Source: an uncultured Eggerthellaceae bacterium
Lineage (GTDB): Bacteria; Actinomycetota; Coriobacteriia; Coriobacteriales; Eggerthellaceae
NCBI GenBank assembly: GCA_903789415.1
Contig: CAIFEG010000014.1
Span: 1 to 49,959 of the forward strand
DNA: 49,959 nucleotides
Direction: 5' to 3'
In this document: one piece after another, positions 8,375 through 17,160 of the stretch
Layout of the letters: each line of letters begins with the position of its first letter
Numbering within the stretch: position 1 is the stretch's first letter
The notes under the pieces: model-generated
The model's database searches: none
Seen by the model: only the letters and a program-made list of their open reading frames with translations
Told to the model about the DNA's origin: nothing
Position numbers and translations under genes: made by a program

Positions 8375-9586
8375 CTACACCAGTTTTATGAAATGGCGCT
8401 TCCCTACCTGAAGCGTTGCACCTTTGAGCTGGTCGGGATCTACGTTATAGGTCTTCGGGGCAACCGCTTGCCCGTTTATACGGACGCCACCACCATCGAT
8501 AAGACGGCGCGCCTGACCGGTGCTTGAGGCAAAATGCGCATCCTGGATGATCTTTGCCAGGTAGACTTTGCCATCTTCATTTGGCGTGAGATCAGCCTTA
8601 AACTCAGGGATCTTTTCGGGAGCTGCATGGTCTTTGAACAGGCGATTGAATGCCTCTTCGGCTTCCTTGGCTGCCTCTTCCCCATGGTAAATCGAGACAA
8701 TGTTGCGTGCGAGGCGACGCTTTGTCTGATTAGGATCAAGCGTTCCGTCTGCAAGACCTTTTTCGATCTTGTCGACCTCGTCAACCGGTACACTGGATGC
8801 CAGACGGAAATAGCGCACCATGAGAGAATCCGGGATAGACATGACTTTGCCGAACATGTCGGCCGGAGCGTCGGTGACGCCGATGTAGTTTTTGTAGCTC
8901 TTGGACATCTTGCGCACGCCGTCGAGACCTTCGAGCAGCGGCAGTGTCAGGCACACCTGAGGCTCCATGCCCATTTTCTCCATGAGCTCGCGACCGGCAA
9001 GCAGGTTAAACAACTGATCAGATCCACCGAGCTCTACGTCGGCCTTTACCACCACCGAGTCGTATGCCTGCATGATTGGATACAGGAACTCATGAACGCT
9101 GATGGGTAGATTGTTCTCAAAGCGATTGTGGAAGTCATCGCGCTCAAGGATGCGCGCAACCGTAAACTTGCTGCAGAGTTTCAGGAGACCTTCCAGATCA
9201 AGCTTCATCAGCCAATCGCGGTTATGGCGCAGCGTGGTCTTGTCGCGATCGAGAATTTTGAACGCCTGCTTCATGTAGGTTTGGGCATTGGCGTCGATCT
9301 GTTCGGCGGTAAGCTGCGGACGCGTGGAATTGCGGCCGGACGGATCGCCGATAAGCGCGGTTCCGTCGCCGATGATCAAAGTTACATTGTGACCCAGATC
9401 CTGGAACTGGCGAAGTTTGCGCAGCGGAACGGCATGGCCAATATGAATATCAGGAGCAGTTGGGTCGACTCCGAGTTTGACGTTGAGTGGACGACCTTCT
9501 TTGAGCTTTTTCAAAAGAAGATCTTCCGGGATGATCTGGTCGGCGCCAGACTTCAAAATATGTAACTGCTCTTCAGGTGAAAGCAT
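8375..9586 (-). CDS. tyrS: Tyrosyl-tRNA synthetase
   Basis: A 403-residue class I aminoacyl-tRNA synthetase that charges tRNA-Tyr in the cytoplasm. The Rossmann catalytic domain carries HIGH (about 47-50, in PDIHIGHAVPL) and KMSKS (about 228-232). A C-terminal S4 RNA-binding domain (about 340-400) contains GQARRLIDGGGVRING. Length is normal for the bacterial TyrS subgroup. The start is an ATG with AAGGGG five bases upstream. The leader is short, so no T-box element can be present between this gene and the hairpin at 9665. The gene appears monocistronic. Confidence 0.97.
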   Translation of the reverse strand: MLSPEEQLHILKSGADQIIPEDLLLKKLKEGRPLNVKLGVDPTAPDIHIGHAVPLRKLRQFQDLGHNVTLIIGDGTALIGDPSGRNSTRPQLTAEQIDANAQTYMKQAFKILDRDKTTLRHNRDWLMKLDLEGLLKLCSKFTVARILERDDFHNRFENNLPISVHEFLYPIMQAYDSVVVKADVELGGSDQLFNLLAGRELMEKMGMEPQVCLTLPLLEGLDGVRKMSKSYKNYIGVTDAPADMFGKVMSIPDSLMVRYFRLASSVPVDEVDKIEKGLADGTLDPNQTKRRLARNIVSIYHGEEAAKEAEEAFNRLFKDHAAPEKIPEFKADLTPNEDGKVYLAKIIQDAHFASSTGQARRLIDGGGVRINGQAVAPKTYNVDPDQLKGATLQVGKRHFIKLV

Positions 9587-9664
9587 TCCTGCCCCTTACG
9601 CGTATTTGATTGGCGAATTTTTCAAATATTTCAAGAAAGTGTAGCACACGACCTGCGTGGTGAG

Positions 9665-9691
9665 CTGTTGTGTATGCGACCTACACAACAG
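9665..9691. repeat. Perfect 10-bp inverted repeat between tyrS and the U32 gene
   Basis: CTGTTGTGTA and TACACAACAG flank a 7-base loop. The repeat lies about 80 bases upstream of tyrS and about 110 bases past the U32 stop. There is no U-tract on either strand, so it is either a weak terminator for the U32 transcript or an operator-like palindrome near the tyrS promoter. I cannot decide which. Confidence 0.6.
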
Positions 9692-9801
9692 ATTCGAGCC
9701 AGCAGATTATGCGGCGGCACTTGCGGCGGTACTTGCCGTGGCAAATGCAGGAGCACATACAGGCGCAAAGGTGGCAAATCCCGCAGCACTTTTGCACATT
9801 A

Positions 9802-12321
9802 TTAGGCAACCGGTCGGAACATATGGCCGGTCGTGGTTCCCTCTTTTTTCGAAACCGTGTTATCGGATTTGAGCGCCAGGTCGCGCGCACGTTTTGCCCT
9901 GCTTACCGCATCGCTTGTCTGTTGCGCGGTCATCAAGGTGGCGTCAACCATAACCGAAGAGATTCCCGCGCCTATGAGATCGGGCATCAGATGCGAAATA
10001 TCCAGCGGAACGGCGTTATAGAGATGGCTGCGTCCACAAAGATCGGTGACCACCGGAATCTTGTAATCCTTGCGGTCAGAGAGCCAATGGGGGCTGCGCC
10101 TGCGCGGACATGAACCACAATTTTGCGCACACGGTCCTTGGCTGGTGAGCATGCAGTGTTCGGTGGTCATTAGTTCGGCCTGGCCGATGACCGTAATTCC
10201 TAACGGCACCGGAGAATCTTGCCCCAGCTCGCGAATCTGATCGAGCGAGAGTTCGGGAGAGAGCCACACCCGCTCCGCCCCGAAATCATGAAGCGCCTGG
10301 AGTGTATAGATGTTATCGGCAGGAATCTGCGGGCCTGCTTCAGGTGAAACATCCATGTCAGCGGCGCGAACGAGCTGACCCAAATTCGAGACGACCACGC
10401 TGCGTCCCGCTTTAACGTAGTTCCACGGGTCGAAATCGAAGGTATATTCGCGGGTGCCTTCAACCGGATCGTGATCCACGATGGGCATGCAGATGATGGC
10501 CTTTTTAGGATAGCCCGTCTGTTCGGCCGTTTGTGAAAGCTGACCTGCGATGACGCCTTGACCGCGACCGTAGTTTTCCGCATGCACCAAAATACGGTCG
10601 GCTCCAGCACGGCGCGCCGCACGAGCACATGCAGGGTTTGCCACGAGGACGGTGAGCTCACATCCTTGCGTGGGCTGCACTTCAGAAATCTTGCGCTTCG
10701 GCTGACGTTTGAGTTTGCGCTCGTGCCACGGCGCAAGGATAGCCTCTTCAAGTTTGTCTGTCGCGTTTGCACGCAGGTGATGGAGCTGAGAAAATCCCAT
10801 GCCTACCTGCGCGTCTAAGTCAACCGAGATGTCGGTAAGTTCGAAGGGCGAGGTTCCCATGCGGGAAATTTGCTCGCGCACATCGGCTTCGGCGAGTTCT
10901 TTGGTTCGCGCCTGCTCCACGGTCTGACCGAACACCCTGACGGTGATAGGATCGACAAACCTGTCCGAAGCAGTGGTAAGGGTGAGCTGTGCAGGCTGGC
11001 CAAGGTGCAATTTTACCGAAGCCGAAACGGGCGTCTTGGGGAGCATGGAGTTATCAACAAACGCTTGTGATGCCGAGCGAACGCGGAACACACGGTCTCC
11101 TTTGCCCAGGCGCAGGCGAACACCCTGCAAGCGAATGACACGTTTACCGCGGGCGGTGCGGGTGGAATTTGTGCGCCTGTTGTTTTGGCTGCGTTTGCCT
11201 TTGCCACCACGGGAATCTTTGGTTGCCTTTCCTGGGCAAAGTTCCGTAAAATCATGAACCACGTAGGCCGAGTGGCCGCGATTCGTCCAGAATTCCAGCG
11301 CGTCGCCTTTTGCGATGGACGTTTCTGTTTCGATGTCGACCACATCGTCGCGCACCGACACGATGCGTCCCACAAACACGCCGCGGTTGTTGGGTCGCTT
11401 GTAACTCATCATTTCGGTCTTGGTGTCGCCGGTTAAATATGCGGTGGTAAATCCACGGCTAAATGCTTCGGCGAGCGTGCGTTCTTCGGCAGGCGTTGCG
11501 TGCTCTTCACCCGTTTGTGCGAGACGATCCAGTGCCGCGCGATACACCCCCACTACGGCATGGACGTAATCGGCGGACTTCATACGGCCCTCGATCTTGA
11601 TGGAATCGACGCCACATTCGGCAAGCTGGTCCAACAAGTTGATCGTGCAGAGATCTTTGGGAGAAAGCAGGCGATCACCTGGGGAATGGACGGGCTTGCG
11701 CAGCGCGCTGTCGTGGAGTTCATAGGGCATGCGGCACGGCTGGGCACACATCCCACGGTTTGCCGACCGCCCGCCAATAAGCGACGACAGGTAGCATTGC
11801 CCGGAATAGCAAATACAGAGTGCACCGTGACCAAAGATTTCGACCTGCATATTGAATTGATGCGCCTCGTCGCAGAGATGTTTGAGCTCGGGAAGAGCAA
11901 TTTCACGCGCAAGGGTCACGCGCTGCGCCCCGAGGGCTGCCGCAGCGGCGATTCCGGCGGCATTGTGCGTGTTCATCTGCGTTGAGATGTGAAGATGTGC
12001 ATCGGGCGCTACGCCGCGGATCTCGCGCGCAAGACCAATATCTTGGACGATGAACCCGTCTACCCCACGGCGATATCCCTGGCGAACCAGCTCGAGCGCG
12101 CGTCCGAATTCGTCGGGCATAACAACGGTGTTTACCGTCATGTAGATCTTCACGCCATGAAGATGCGCGTAGTCGCAGGCACGCGCGAGCGTGTCTAAGG
12201 TGAAGTTGTCGGCGCCGCGACGTGCGTTAAAGTCGCCGGCACCAAGATATACCGCATCCGCACCTGCTTGTACGGCTGCGTGCAAACATTCTTCATTTCC
12301 CGCGGGAGCGAGTAATTCCAT
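9802..12321 (-). CDS. U32 family protein with DUF3656 domain (RlhA/TrhP-like)
   Basis: About 839 residues. The N-terminal U32 TIM-barrel-like domain starts MELLAPAGNEECL and carries the family cysteines in GALCICYSGQCYLSS...NRGMCAQPC (about 170-210). The middle region fits DUF3656. A second U32-like region near the C-terminus contains TSQGPCAQNCGSCPRR. Characterised U32 relatives hydroxylate RNA (RlhA on 23S rRNA, TrhP on tRNA) using Fe-S-type cysteines and are not proteases; that role is likely here but unproven. An Arg/Lys/Asn-rich insertion at about 375-400 may bind RNA. The ATG at 12321 has AGAGGGAA upstream and matches the conserved N-terminus; an upstream ATG at 12387 would add 22 unconserved residues. 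Confidence 0.85.
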   Translation of the reverse strand: MELLAPAGNEECLHAAVQAGADAVYLGAGDFNARRGADNFTLDTLARACDYAHLHGVKIYMTVNTVVMPDEFGRALELVRQGYRRGVDGFIVQDIGLAREIRGVAPDAHLHISTQMNTHNAAGIAAAAALGAQRVTLAREIALPELKHLCDEAHQFNMQVEIFGHGALCICYSGQCYLSSLIGGRSANRGMCAQPCRMPYELHDSALRKPVHSPGDRLLSPKDLCTINLLDQLAECGVDSIKIEGRMKSADYVHAVVGVYRAALDRLAQTGEEHATPAEERTLAEAFSRGFTTAYLTGDTKTEMMSYKRPNNRGVFVGRIVSVRDDVVDIETETSIAKGDALEFWTNRGHSAYVVHDFTELCPGKATKDSRGGKGKRSQNNRRTNSTRTARGKRVIRLQGVRLRLGKGDRVFRVRSASQAFVDNSMLPKTPVSASVKLHLGQPAQLTLTTASDRFVDPITVRVFGQTVEQARTKELAEADVREQISRMGTSPFELTDISVDLDAQVGMGFSQLHHLRANATDKLEEAILAPWHERKLKRQPKRKISEVQPTQGCELTVLVANPACARAARRAGADRILVHAENYGRGQGVIAGQLSQTAEQTGYPKKAIICMPIVDHDPVEGTREYTFDFDPWNYVKAGRSVVVSNLGQLVRAADMDVSPEAGPQIPADNIYTLQALHDFGAERVWLSPELSLDQIRELGQDSPVPLGITVIGQAELMTTEHCMLTSQGPCAQNCGSCPRRRSPHWLSDRKDYKIPVVTDLCGRSHLYNAVPLDISHLMPDLIGAGISSVMVDATLMTAQQTSDAVSRAKRARDLALKSDNTVSKKEGTTTGHMFRPVA

Positions 12322-12456
12322 GGTGATTCCCTCTGTATGGTTCGTTGTTGCTATTCGTGTTTCTATTTTGACTTCACGTATATGCATAACGCAAAAAATC
12401 CGTATGGAGCGCGCCTATCGACACATTCCATACGGATTCAAAGTTTTGTGCACAAC

Positions 12457-12960
12457 TTATTGCTGCGCGATGGTTTGCACATCCTGATCGGCAGTGTTGA
12501 GCTTGTCGACGCCTTGATTATAGGTGTCCTGGATGCTTTGTAGCTGCGTATTGAAATCATCCTGGGTGATCTGCCCATTCTGCTGCTGCGTATACAGATC
12601 AACATAGCTGTTGAGCGCCTGGTCGAGCGTTGACAGACCATCTGCATATTCGCCCTTCACATCGTTGAGCATATCGGGCGCATCGGTGTTGTTGACATCC
12701 TGGACAATCTTGGAAACATCCTGAGCACGTGCGCGCATCGTTACCGTGTCCTGCTGACCCAGCGCTTCCTGGAACTGATTCATCGAATCCTGAAGCGAGC
12801 TCATTTGCTGGTTCAACTGAGACATATATTGACGATTCTGCGCCGCTGGCGAATCGGTGTCGGGGCTGTTCAAGTCGGAAGAACAACCAGATAAAGCTAA
12901 AACAAGTGCGCATACTGCCGCTACTACCGCGAGCATTTTGATATGTCGTTTATTGCGCAT
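12457..12960 (-). CDS. Predicted lipoprotein, function unknown
   Basis: About 167 residues. The lipoprotein signal peptide is a basic start, a hydrophobic run and the lipobox LALSGC, so the mature protein starts at a lipidated Cys and sits on the outer face of the membrane. The remainder is Gln/Asn/Asp-rich and heptad-like (MSQLNQQMSSLQDSMNQFQEAL), suggesting a helical or coiled-coil domain. No family was recognised. The ATG at 12960 has GAAAGG six bases upstream; an ATG at 12978 is also in frame. It follows the PBP gene on the same strand after a gap of about 200 bases, so co-transcription is uncertain. Confidence 0.75.
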   Translation of the reverse strand: MRNKRHIKMLAVVAAVCALVLALSGCSSDLNSPDTDSPAAQNRQYMSQLNQQMSSLQDSMNQFQEALGQQDTVTMRARAQDVSKIVQDVNNTDAPDMLNDVKGEYADGLSTLDQALNSYVDLYTQQQNGQITQDDFNTQLQSIQDTYNQGVDKLNTADQDVQTIAQQ

Positions 12961-13104
12961 GTAAAACCTTTCATTCATAACGCATTATGCTGCATACATC
13001 GTTTTTAACGTACATAGAATATCGCATGACGCAGCACAACCATAAGGCAAACGCGAAGATTTTACTTCGACGTCACCAATGCTGCAAACCACTGTTGCAA
13101 AAAG

Positions 13105-13169
13105 GTCACGTGGTGGCACGCTTTAAAACGTTTTGGCACGTTCAAGTCCGTGTGAATGTCACGTGGTGG
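13105..13169. repeat. Short direct repeat after the PBP stop codon
   Basis: GTCACGTGGTGG occurs at 13105-13116 and again at 13158-13169, the second copy overlapping the PBP stop codon. Between them are two GGCACG copies around a TTTAAAACGTTTT palindrome. This may be a small duplication or a structured 3' end. No function was recognised. Confidence 0.5.
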
Positions 13170-15465
13170 GCTGGGTTGTACTGCCTCCGCCACCGGAAGA
13201 GCCCCCGCCACCGGTACTCGGGGTGGTCGTGCCGCCTCCGCCAGACGATGACCCGGACGAGCTGGAACCTCCTGACGACGGTGTCGATGCGCCGCCTGAT
13301 GATGATGAGCCGCCAGAGTTGCCTGGCTGGCTACTTCCACCCGAAGACGTGTTCGACTGCGCATTCGAAGAAGAAGCATTGTTGTCGTTTGATCCCTGCG
13401 ATTGGCCAGATCTGCCTTCGGTATAGGTGGAAGAACCATTCTGCGAGCCCGACGAAGACCCGTAGCCTGAACTTCCGCTTCCACTGTTGCCATAATTGTA
13501 GGAGTAGTAGTTTGACCCGGTATTTCCTTGCGTCTGATACCCACCAAGCGTCTGAAGCTGGCTATCCGAAAGTTCGTGATAATCGGGGCTCTGCGCGTTT
13601 GCCATCGGGAATTCTTCGGGCTGCTGACCCTGCAGCGCCTGATCCAAGAACGAGGAGAACACACTTGCTGCCGTGTAGTTCGGGTTCATAGGCGACTGGT
13701 CGCGCGCGCCCATCCAAATGGCAACGGAATATTGCGGCGTAATTCCGCAGAACCAACTGTCGTGGAAGTTCTCGGATGTGCCCGTTTTACCTGCGGCAAC
13801 CTGCCCGGTGCTCAGGCGGGCGGCGCGTCCTGTACCCTCCGATGAATTGATGACGCCTTCCATAACCTGTTCGGCAGCTTTGGCCGTGCTTTGTGAAATC
13901 GCGCGTTCACCTGAGGTATCGGGATGGTAAATCGTTTTGCCATCAGCATCCACAATATTGGTTGCCACCTGCGTGTCATGGCGAATACCGCCAGATGCGA
14001 TGGTCGCGTAGCCTTCCGCCATATCGCGCACGGTTACGTCGTCGGCACCAAGGGTAATTGACGGCACCACCGAAAGCTGCGTTTGCACGCCACACTTTTC
14101 TGCCATTGCCGCGATCTTGTCGGGTCCGAGCATGGTCGCGATGCGAGCAAATCCCGTATTTGAAGACACGTCGAATGCCGAGGCAATCGTGCGGGTGCCA
14201 TATTCGGTGCCGTTGTAGTTTTCGACATTCCATGTGCCGAGCGTCGCGTGCGCCGAGCAATTGACGTACGTATTGTTTGGATCCACCCCATTTTCGATGG
14301 CGGTGAGCAACGTGTATGTCTTAAACGAAGAGCCCGGTGAACGCGTGGCTTGCGTGGCCAGGTTGTACTGGTTGTCGTAATAATCTTTGCCGCCAACCAG
14401 CGCTTTGATGTTGCCGTTTGACGGGTCAACCACCACCATGGCTACTTCGAGGTTGTTTGAAACGGTGGCTTCTTTTTCGCGTGCCGCTTCTTCGGCTTGC
14501 TCTTGCAGCTGCGGATCAAGCGTGGTCGTGACCGTCCAGCCACCCCTGAATACGTCCGATTCGCTGTAGTTAACCAGCAGCCATTGGCGAACATAGCTGG
14601 TGAAATACGGATATTGGTAAATGCCGTCCGTGCTTTCGTTTTCCGAAACGTTCAGCGTTAAGGGCTCGGCAACAGCTTCGTTGTATTGATCCTGAGTAAT
14701 ATTGCCGTTGGTAAGCATACGGTTGAGCACCAAATTGCGGCGATTGAGGCAGTTGGTTGGGTTGTCGATGGGATTGTTGTTCGTCGGCGACTGCGGAATT
14801 CCGATAAGCGTGGCCGCTTCTGCCAGCGTTAAATTGTTGCAGTCCTTGGAGAAATATTTTTGCGAGGCCGCCTGGATGCCGTATGCACCCGAACCATAGT
14901 TAATGGTGTTGAGATACATAAGCAAGATGTCATTTTTAGAGTACTTTTCCTCCAGCTTGACGGAGATGTAGGCTTCGCGAACCTTACGGCGAAGCGACTG
15001 GTCGCTGGCCTCGTCGGAAAGAATGGTATTCCTGACGAACTGCTGGGTGATAGTGGACGCGCCTTCGCGGCTGCCACCGGTAAGGTCAACAAACGCCGCA
15101 CGAACGATGCCAATAGGATCGATGCCGCCGTGATCGTAATAGCGGACATCTTCGGTGGCAACCGTGCCTTGCGTTACATAGGGGCTTATGTCATCAAGAC
15201 TTGAAACCGGATCGCGGTTTTCAAGATAGAACTCCGCTAAAAGCGTGGTGTTGTCGTCTGCATACACCCGCGTTTTTGAAGCGGTGTTGTAGGCATCCGA
15301 ATCTTCATAGTCGGGCAAGTCCTGCAGCCAAGACTCTGCCTGAGCGTATAACAAGCAGCCGCCAGCTGCCAAAAAGCAACCGATAATCGCTAGGACATAG
15401 AGCACCGGGAGATAATGACGTTTATTTCGCGTCCCTGGACGCCTTTTCATGGCACGTGAGCTCAT
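13159..15465 (-). CDS. Class A penicillin-binding protein (PBP1A type)
   Basis: A 768-residue bifunctional peptidoglycan synthase anchored by an N-terminal transmembrane helix (about 18-40). The GT51 glycosyltransferase domain (about 70-240) has EDVRYYDHGG, ASTITQQFVRN and YLNTINYGSGAYGIQAAS. The transpeptidase domain (about 330-600) has the active-site SSFK in SPGSSFKTYT, the SSNTG motif and GKTGTSENFHDSWF. The last 130 or so residues are a low-complexity Gly/Ser/Thr/Asn tail outside the membrane, common in actinobacterial PBPs. The start is an ATG with AGGAGGGG upstream. It is transcribed alone, between the arg cluster and the lipoprotein gene. Confidence 0.95.
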   Translation of the reverse strand: MSSRAMKRRPGTRNKRHYLPVLYVLAIIGCFLAAGGCLLYAQAESWLQDLPDYEDSDAYNTASKTRVYADDNTTLLAEFYLENRDPVSSLDDISPYVTQGTVATEDVRYYDHGGIDPIGIVRAAFVDLTGGSREGASTITQQFVRNTILSDEASDQSLRRKVREAYISVKLEEKYSKNDILLMYLNTINYGSGAYGIQAASQKYFSKDCNNLTLAEAATLIGIPQSPTNNNPIDNPTNCLNRRNLVLNRMLTNGNITQDQYNEAVAEPLTLNVSENESTDGIYQYPYFTSYVRQWLLVNYSESDVFRGGWTVTTTLDPQLQEQAEEAAREKEATVSNNLEVAMVVVDPSNGNIKALVGGKDYYDNQYNLATQATRSPGSSFKTYTLLTAIENGVDPNNTYVNCSAHATLGTWNVENYNGTEYGTRTIASAFDVSSNTGFARIATMLGPDKIAAMAEKCGVQTQLSVVPSITLGADDVTVRDMAEGYATIASGGIRHDTQVATNIVDADGKTIYHPDTSGERAISQSTAKAAEQVMEGVINSSEGTGRAARLSTGQVAAGKTGTSENFHDSWFCGITPQYSVAIWMGARDQSPMNPNYTAASVFSSFLDQALQGQQPEEFPMANAQSPDYHELSDSQLQTLGGYQTQGNTGSNYYSYNYGNSGSGSSGYGSSSGSQNGSSTYTEGRSGQSQGSNDNNASSSNAQSNTSSGGSSQPGNSGGSSSSGGASTPSSGGSSSSGSSSGGGGTTTPSTGGGGSSGGGGSTTQPTT

Positions 15466-15561
15466 AAACCCCTCCTGTAAAAATCTTCGCTCATCTTACC
15501 ATCTTGGCGGCGATGAAACGAAAAAGGAGTGTTTTGTAAGAATATTTGCGCGTAACTACTA

Positions 15562-15599
15562 CGAAATCCCCAGACTGTCCACATGATCCGGGGATTTCG
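15562..15599. terminator. Hairpin between argH and the PBP gene
   Basis: CGAAATCCCC (15562-15571) pairs perfectly with GGGGATTTCG (15590-15599) around an 18-nt loop, downstream of argH on the minus strand. The U-tract is poor, so it is only a candidate terminator. Confidence 0.5.
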
Positions 15600-15682
15600 G
15601 GTAGAGCTACGTTGTTTTGACGCCGCGAAAACGTGCCGTCATTCGGCGAGCTGCGGTGGGGCGCTTAAGCGGCACGGGTGTT

Positions 15683-17074
15683 CTAGGCGAGCTGGGCGGA
15701 ATCTGCGTCGAATTGCGCCTGGGCCTTCTTCATTTGATCCGCCACCGCGCTTGGAGCGGTTCCGCCTTCGGTTGTGCGCGCCTTCACACACGACGGAATG
15801 TCGAGCGCCTTGGTGATATCCTCTTCGAAAAGTGGGCTTTCGGCTTTGAAATCTTCAAGCGAAAGATCAGAAAGCTGGCATCCGCGCTTTTCGCATTCGA
15901 GCACCAGGTGCCCCACAATCTCGTGCGCCTTGCGGAACGGAAGACCCTTTTTGGCCAGGTAGTCTGCCACATCGGTTGCCGCCATGTATCCCTTCTGGGC
16001 AGAATTCGCCATGGCATCGGGATGAATGGTCATGGTCGAGATCATTCCCGACATGCAGATCATGCAATCGTGAAGCGTATGACATGCGTCGAACGTGCCC
16101 TCTTTGTCTTCTTGCATGTCTTTATCGTAGGCAAGCGGCAAACCCTTCATCACCATCAAAAGCCCCATCAGATCGCCAACGACGCGACCCGTTTTTCCAC
16201 GCATGAGCTCGGCAAAGTCGGGATTTTTCTTCTGCGGCATGATGGAAGAGCCCGTGGAATATGAATCGGAAAGCGTGATGTAACCAAATTCGCTCGTAGA
16301 CCACAGCACGATCTCTTCTGCCAGACGCGAAAGATGGATCATCGAAACGCTGCATGCATACTGCAGATCGAGCTGGAAATCGTGATCTGAAACGGCATCC
16401 ATGGAATTGGGAATCACGCGAGAAAAGCCCATGAGCTTGGCGGTCATCTGGCGATCGAGCGGATAGCTGGTGCCGGCAAGCGCGGCAGAGCCTAACGGGT
16501 TTGCGTCGGCGGAATCATAGGCGGCGTGCAGACGTGCGAAATCACGGGTGAACATCCAGTAATACGCAAGCATATGATGCGCGAAGAGCACCGGCTGGGC
16601 ATGTTGCATATGCGTATAGCCGGGCATGATGACATCGGGATGCGCCTTCGCCACGTCAAGCAAGCTTTTGCGAAGCGTAAGGTTGGCTTTCATCAGCCCT
16701 TTTGCCATTTCCTTGGCGCACAAGCGTGCATCGGTGATGGTTTGATCGTTGCGGGAGCGACCCGTGTGAAGACGCGCACCCGCCGACCCGATGCGCTGTG
16801 TGAGCACGCGCTCAATAGCCATGTGGATGTCTTCGTCGTTGATATCGAAGTCGAAATTTCCCTCTTCGATATCTTTTTTGATGCCCGCTAGACCGGCATC
16901 AATTTTTTCCTGGTCTTCCTTGCTGATGATTCCCTGTGCCGCCAGCATCTTGGCATGCGCGCGCGAACCCGCGATGTCTTCTTCATACATCTTTTTATCG
17001 ACAGGAAGCGACGCACCAAAACGCTGGGTAAATTCACTTACGCCCTCTTCAAATCTTCCCGACCATAAAGCCAT
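15683..17074 (-). CDS. argH: Argininosuccinate lyase
   Basis: About 463 residues. It splits argininosuccinate into arginine and fumarate, the last step of arginine biosynthesis. The fumarase/aspartase-superfamily signature GSSIMPQKKNP (about 280-290) contains the catalytic Ser loop. TGRSRNDQ (about 110) and the conserved N-terminal LWSGRFEEG are also present. Length is normal. The ATG at 17074 has GAGAGGA six bases upstream and begins at the conserved MALWSGRF; an upstream ATG at 17104 is less likely. It follows argG after 86 bases that contain a terminator-like hairpin, so its expression relative to argG may be tuned by read-through. Confidence 0.96.
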   Translation of the reverse strand: MALWSGRFEEGVSEFTQRFGASLPVDKKMYEEDIAGSRAHAKMLAAQGIISKEDQEKIDAGLAGIKKDIEEGNFDFDINDEDIHMAIERVLTQRIGSAGARLHTGRSRNDQTITDARLCAKEMAKGLMKANLTLRKSLLDVAKAHPDVIMPGYTHMQHAQPVLFAHHMLAYYWMFTRDFARLHAAYDSADANPLGSAALAGTSYPLDRQMTAKLMGFSRVIPNSMDAVSDHDFQLDLQYACSVSMIHLSRLAEEIVLWSTSEFGYITLSDSYSTGSSIMPQKKNPDFAELMRGKTGRVVGDLMGLLMVMKGLPLAYDKDMQEDKEGTFDACHTLHDCMICMSGMISTMTIHPDAMANSAQKGYMAATDVADYLAKKGLPFRKAHEIVGHLVLECEKRGCQLSDLSLEDFKAESPLFEEDITKALDIPSCVKARTTEGGTAPSAVADQMKKAQAQFDADSAQLA

Positions 17075-17110
17075 AGATAATCCTCTCGAGAAATCGATAT
17101 CCAAACCGAT

Positions 17111-17138
17111 AAAAACGGGCCACCATAAGGCAGCCCGT
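17111..17138 (-). terminator. Intrinsic terminator or attenuator between argG and argH
   Basis: Read on the minus strand, ACGGGC and GCCCGT form a stem around a 12-nt loop and are followed directly by TTTTT. It lies between argG and argH, which are otherwise head-to-tail. It may reduce read-through into argH, or argH may have its own start site in the remaining gap. Confidence 0.65.
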
Positions 17139-17160
17139 GTAAAGTCAGTTAACTTTGAGA

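Noticed and set aside
9665-9691. Inverted repeat as a certain terminator
   Set aside because: No U-tract on either side, so it is listed only as a repeat.
9587-9801. T-box leader for tyrS
   Set aside because: The gap is too short and there is no T-box sequence (TGGNACCGCG-like).
13062-13691. Long plus and minus frames opposite the PBP tail
   Set aside because: They arise from the Gly/Ser-rich repeats of the PBP coding sequence; codon pattern and motifs support only the PBP frame.
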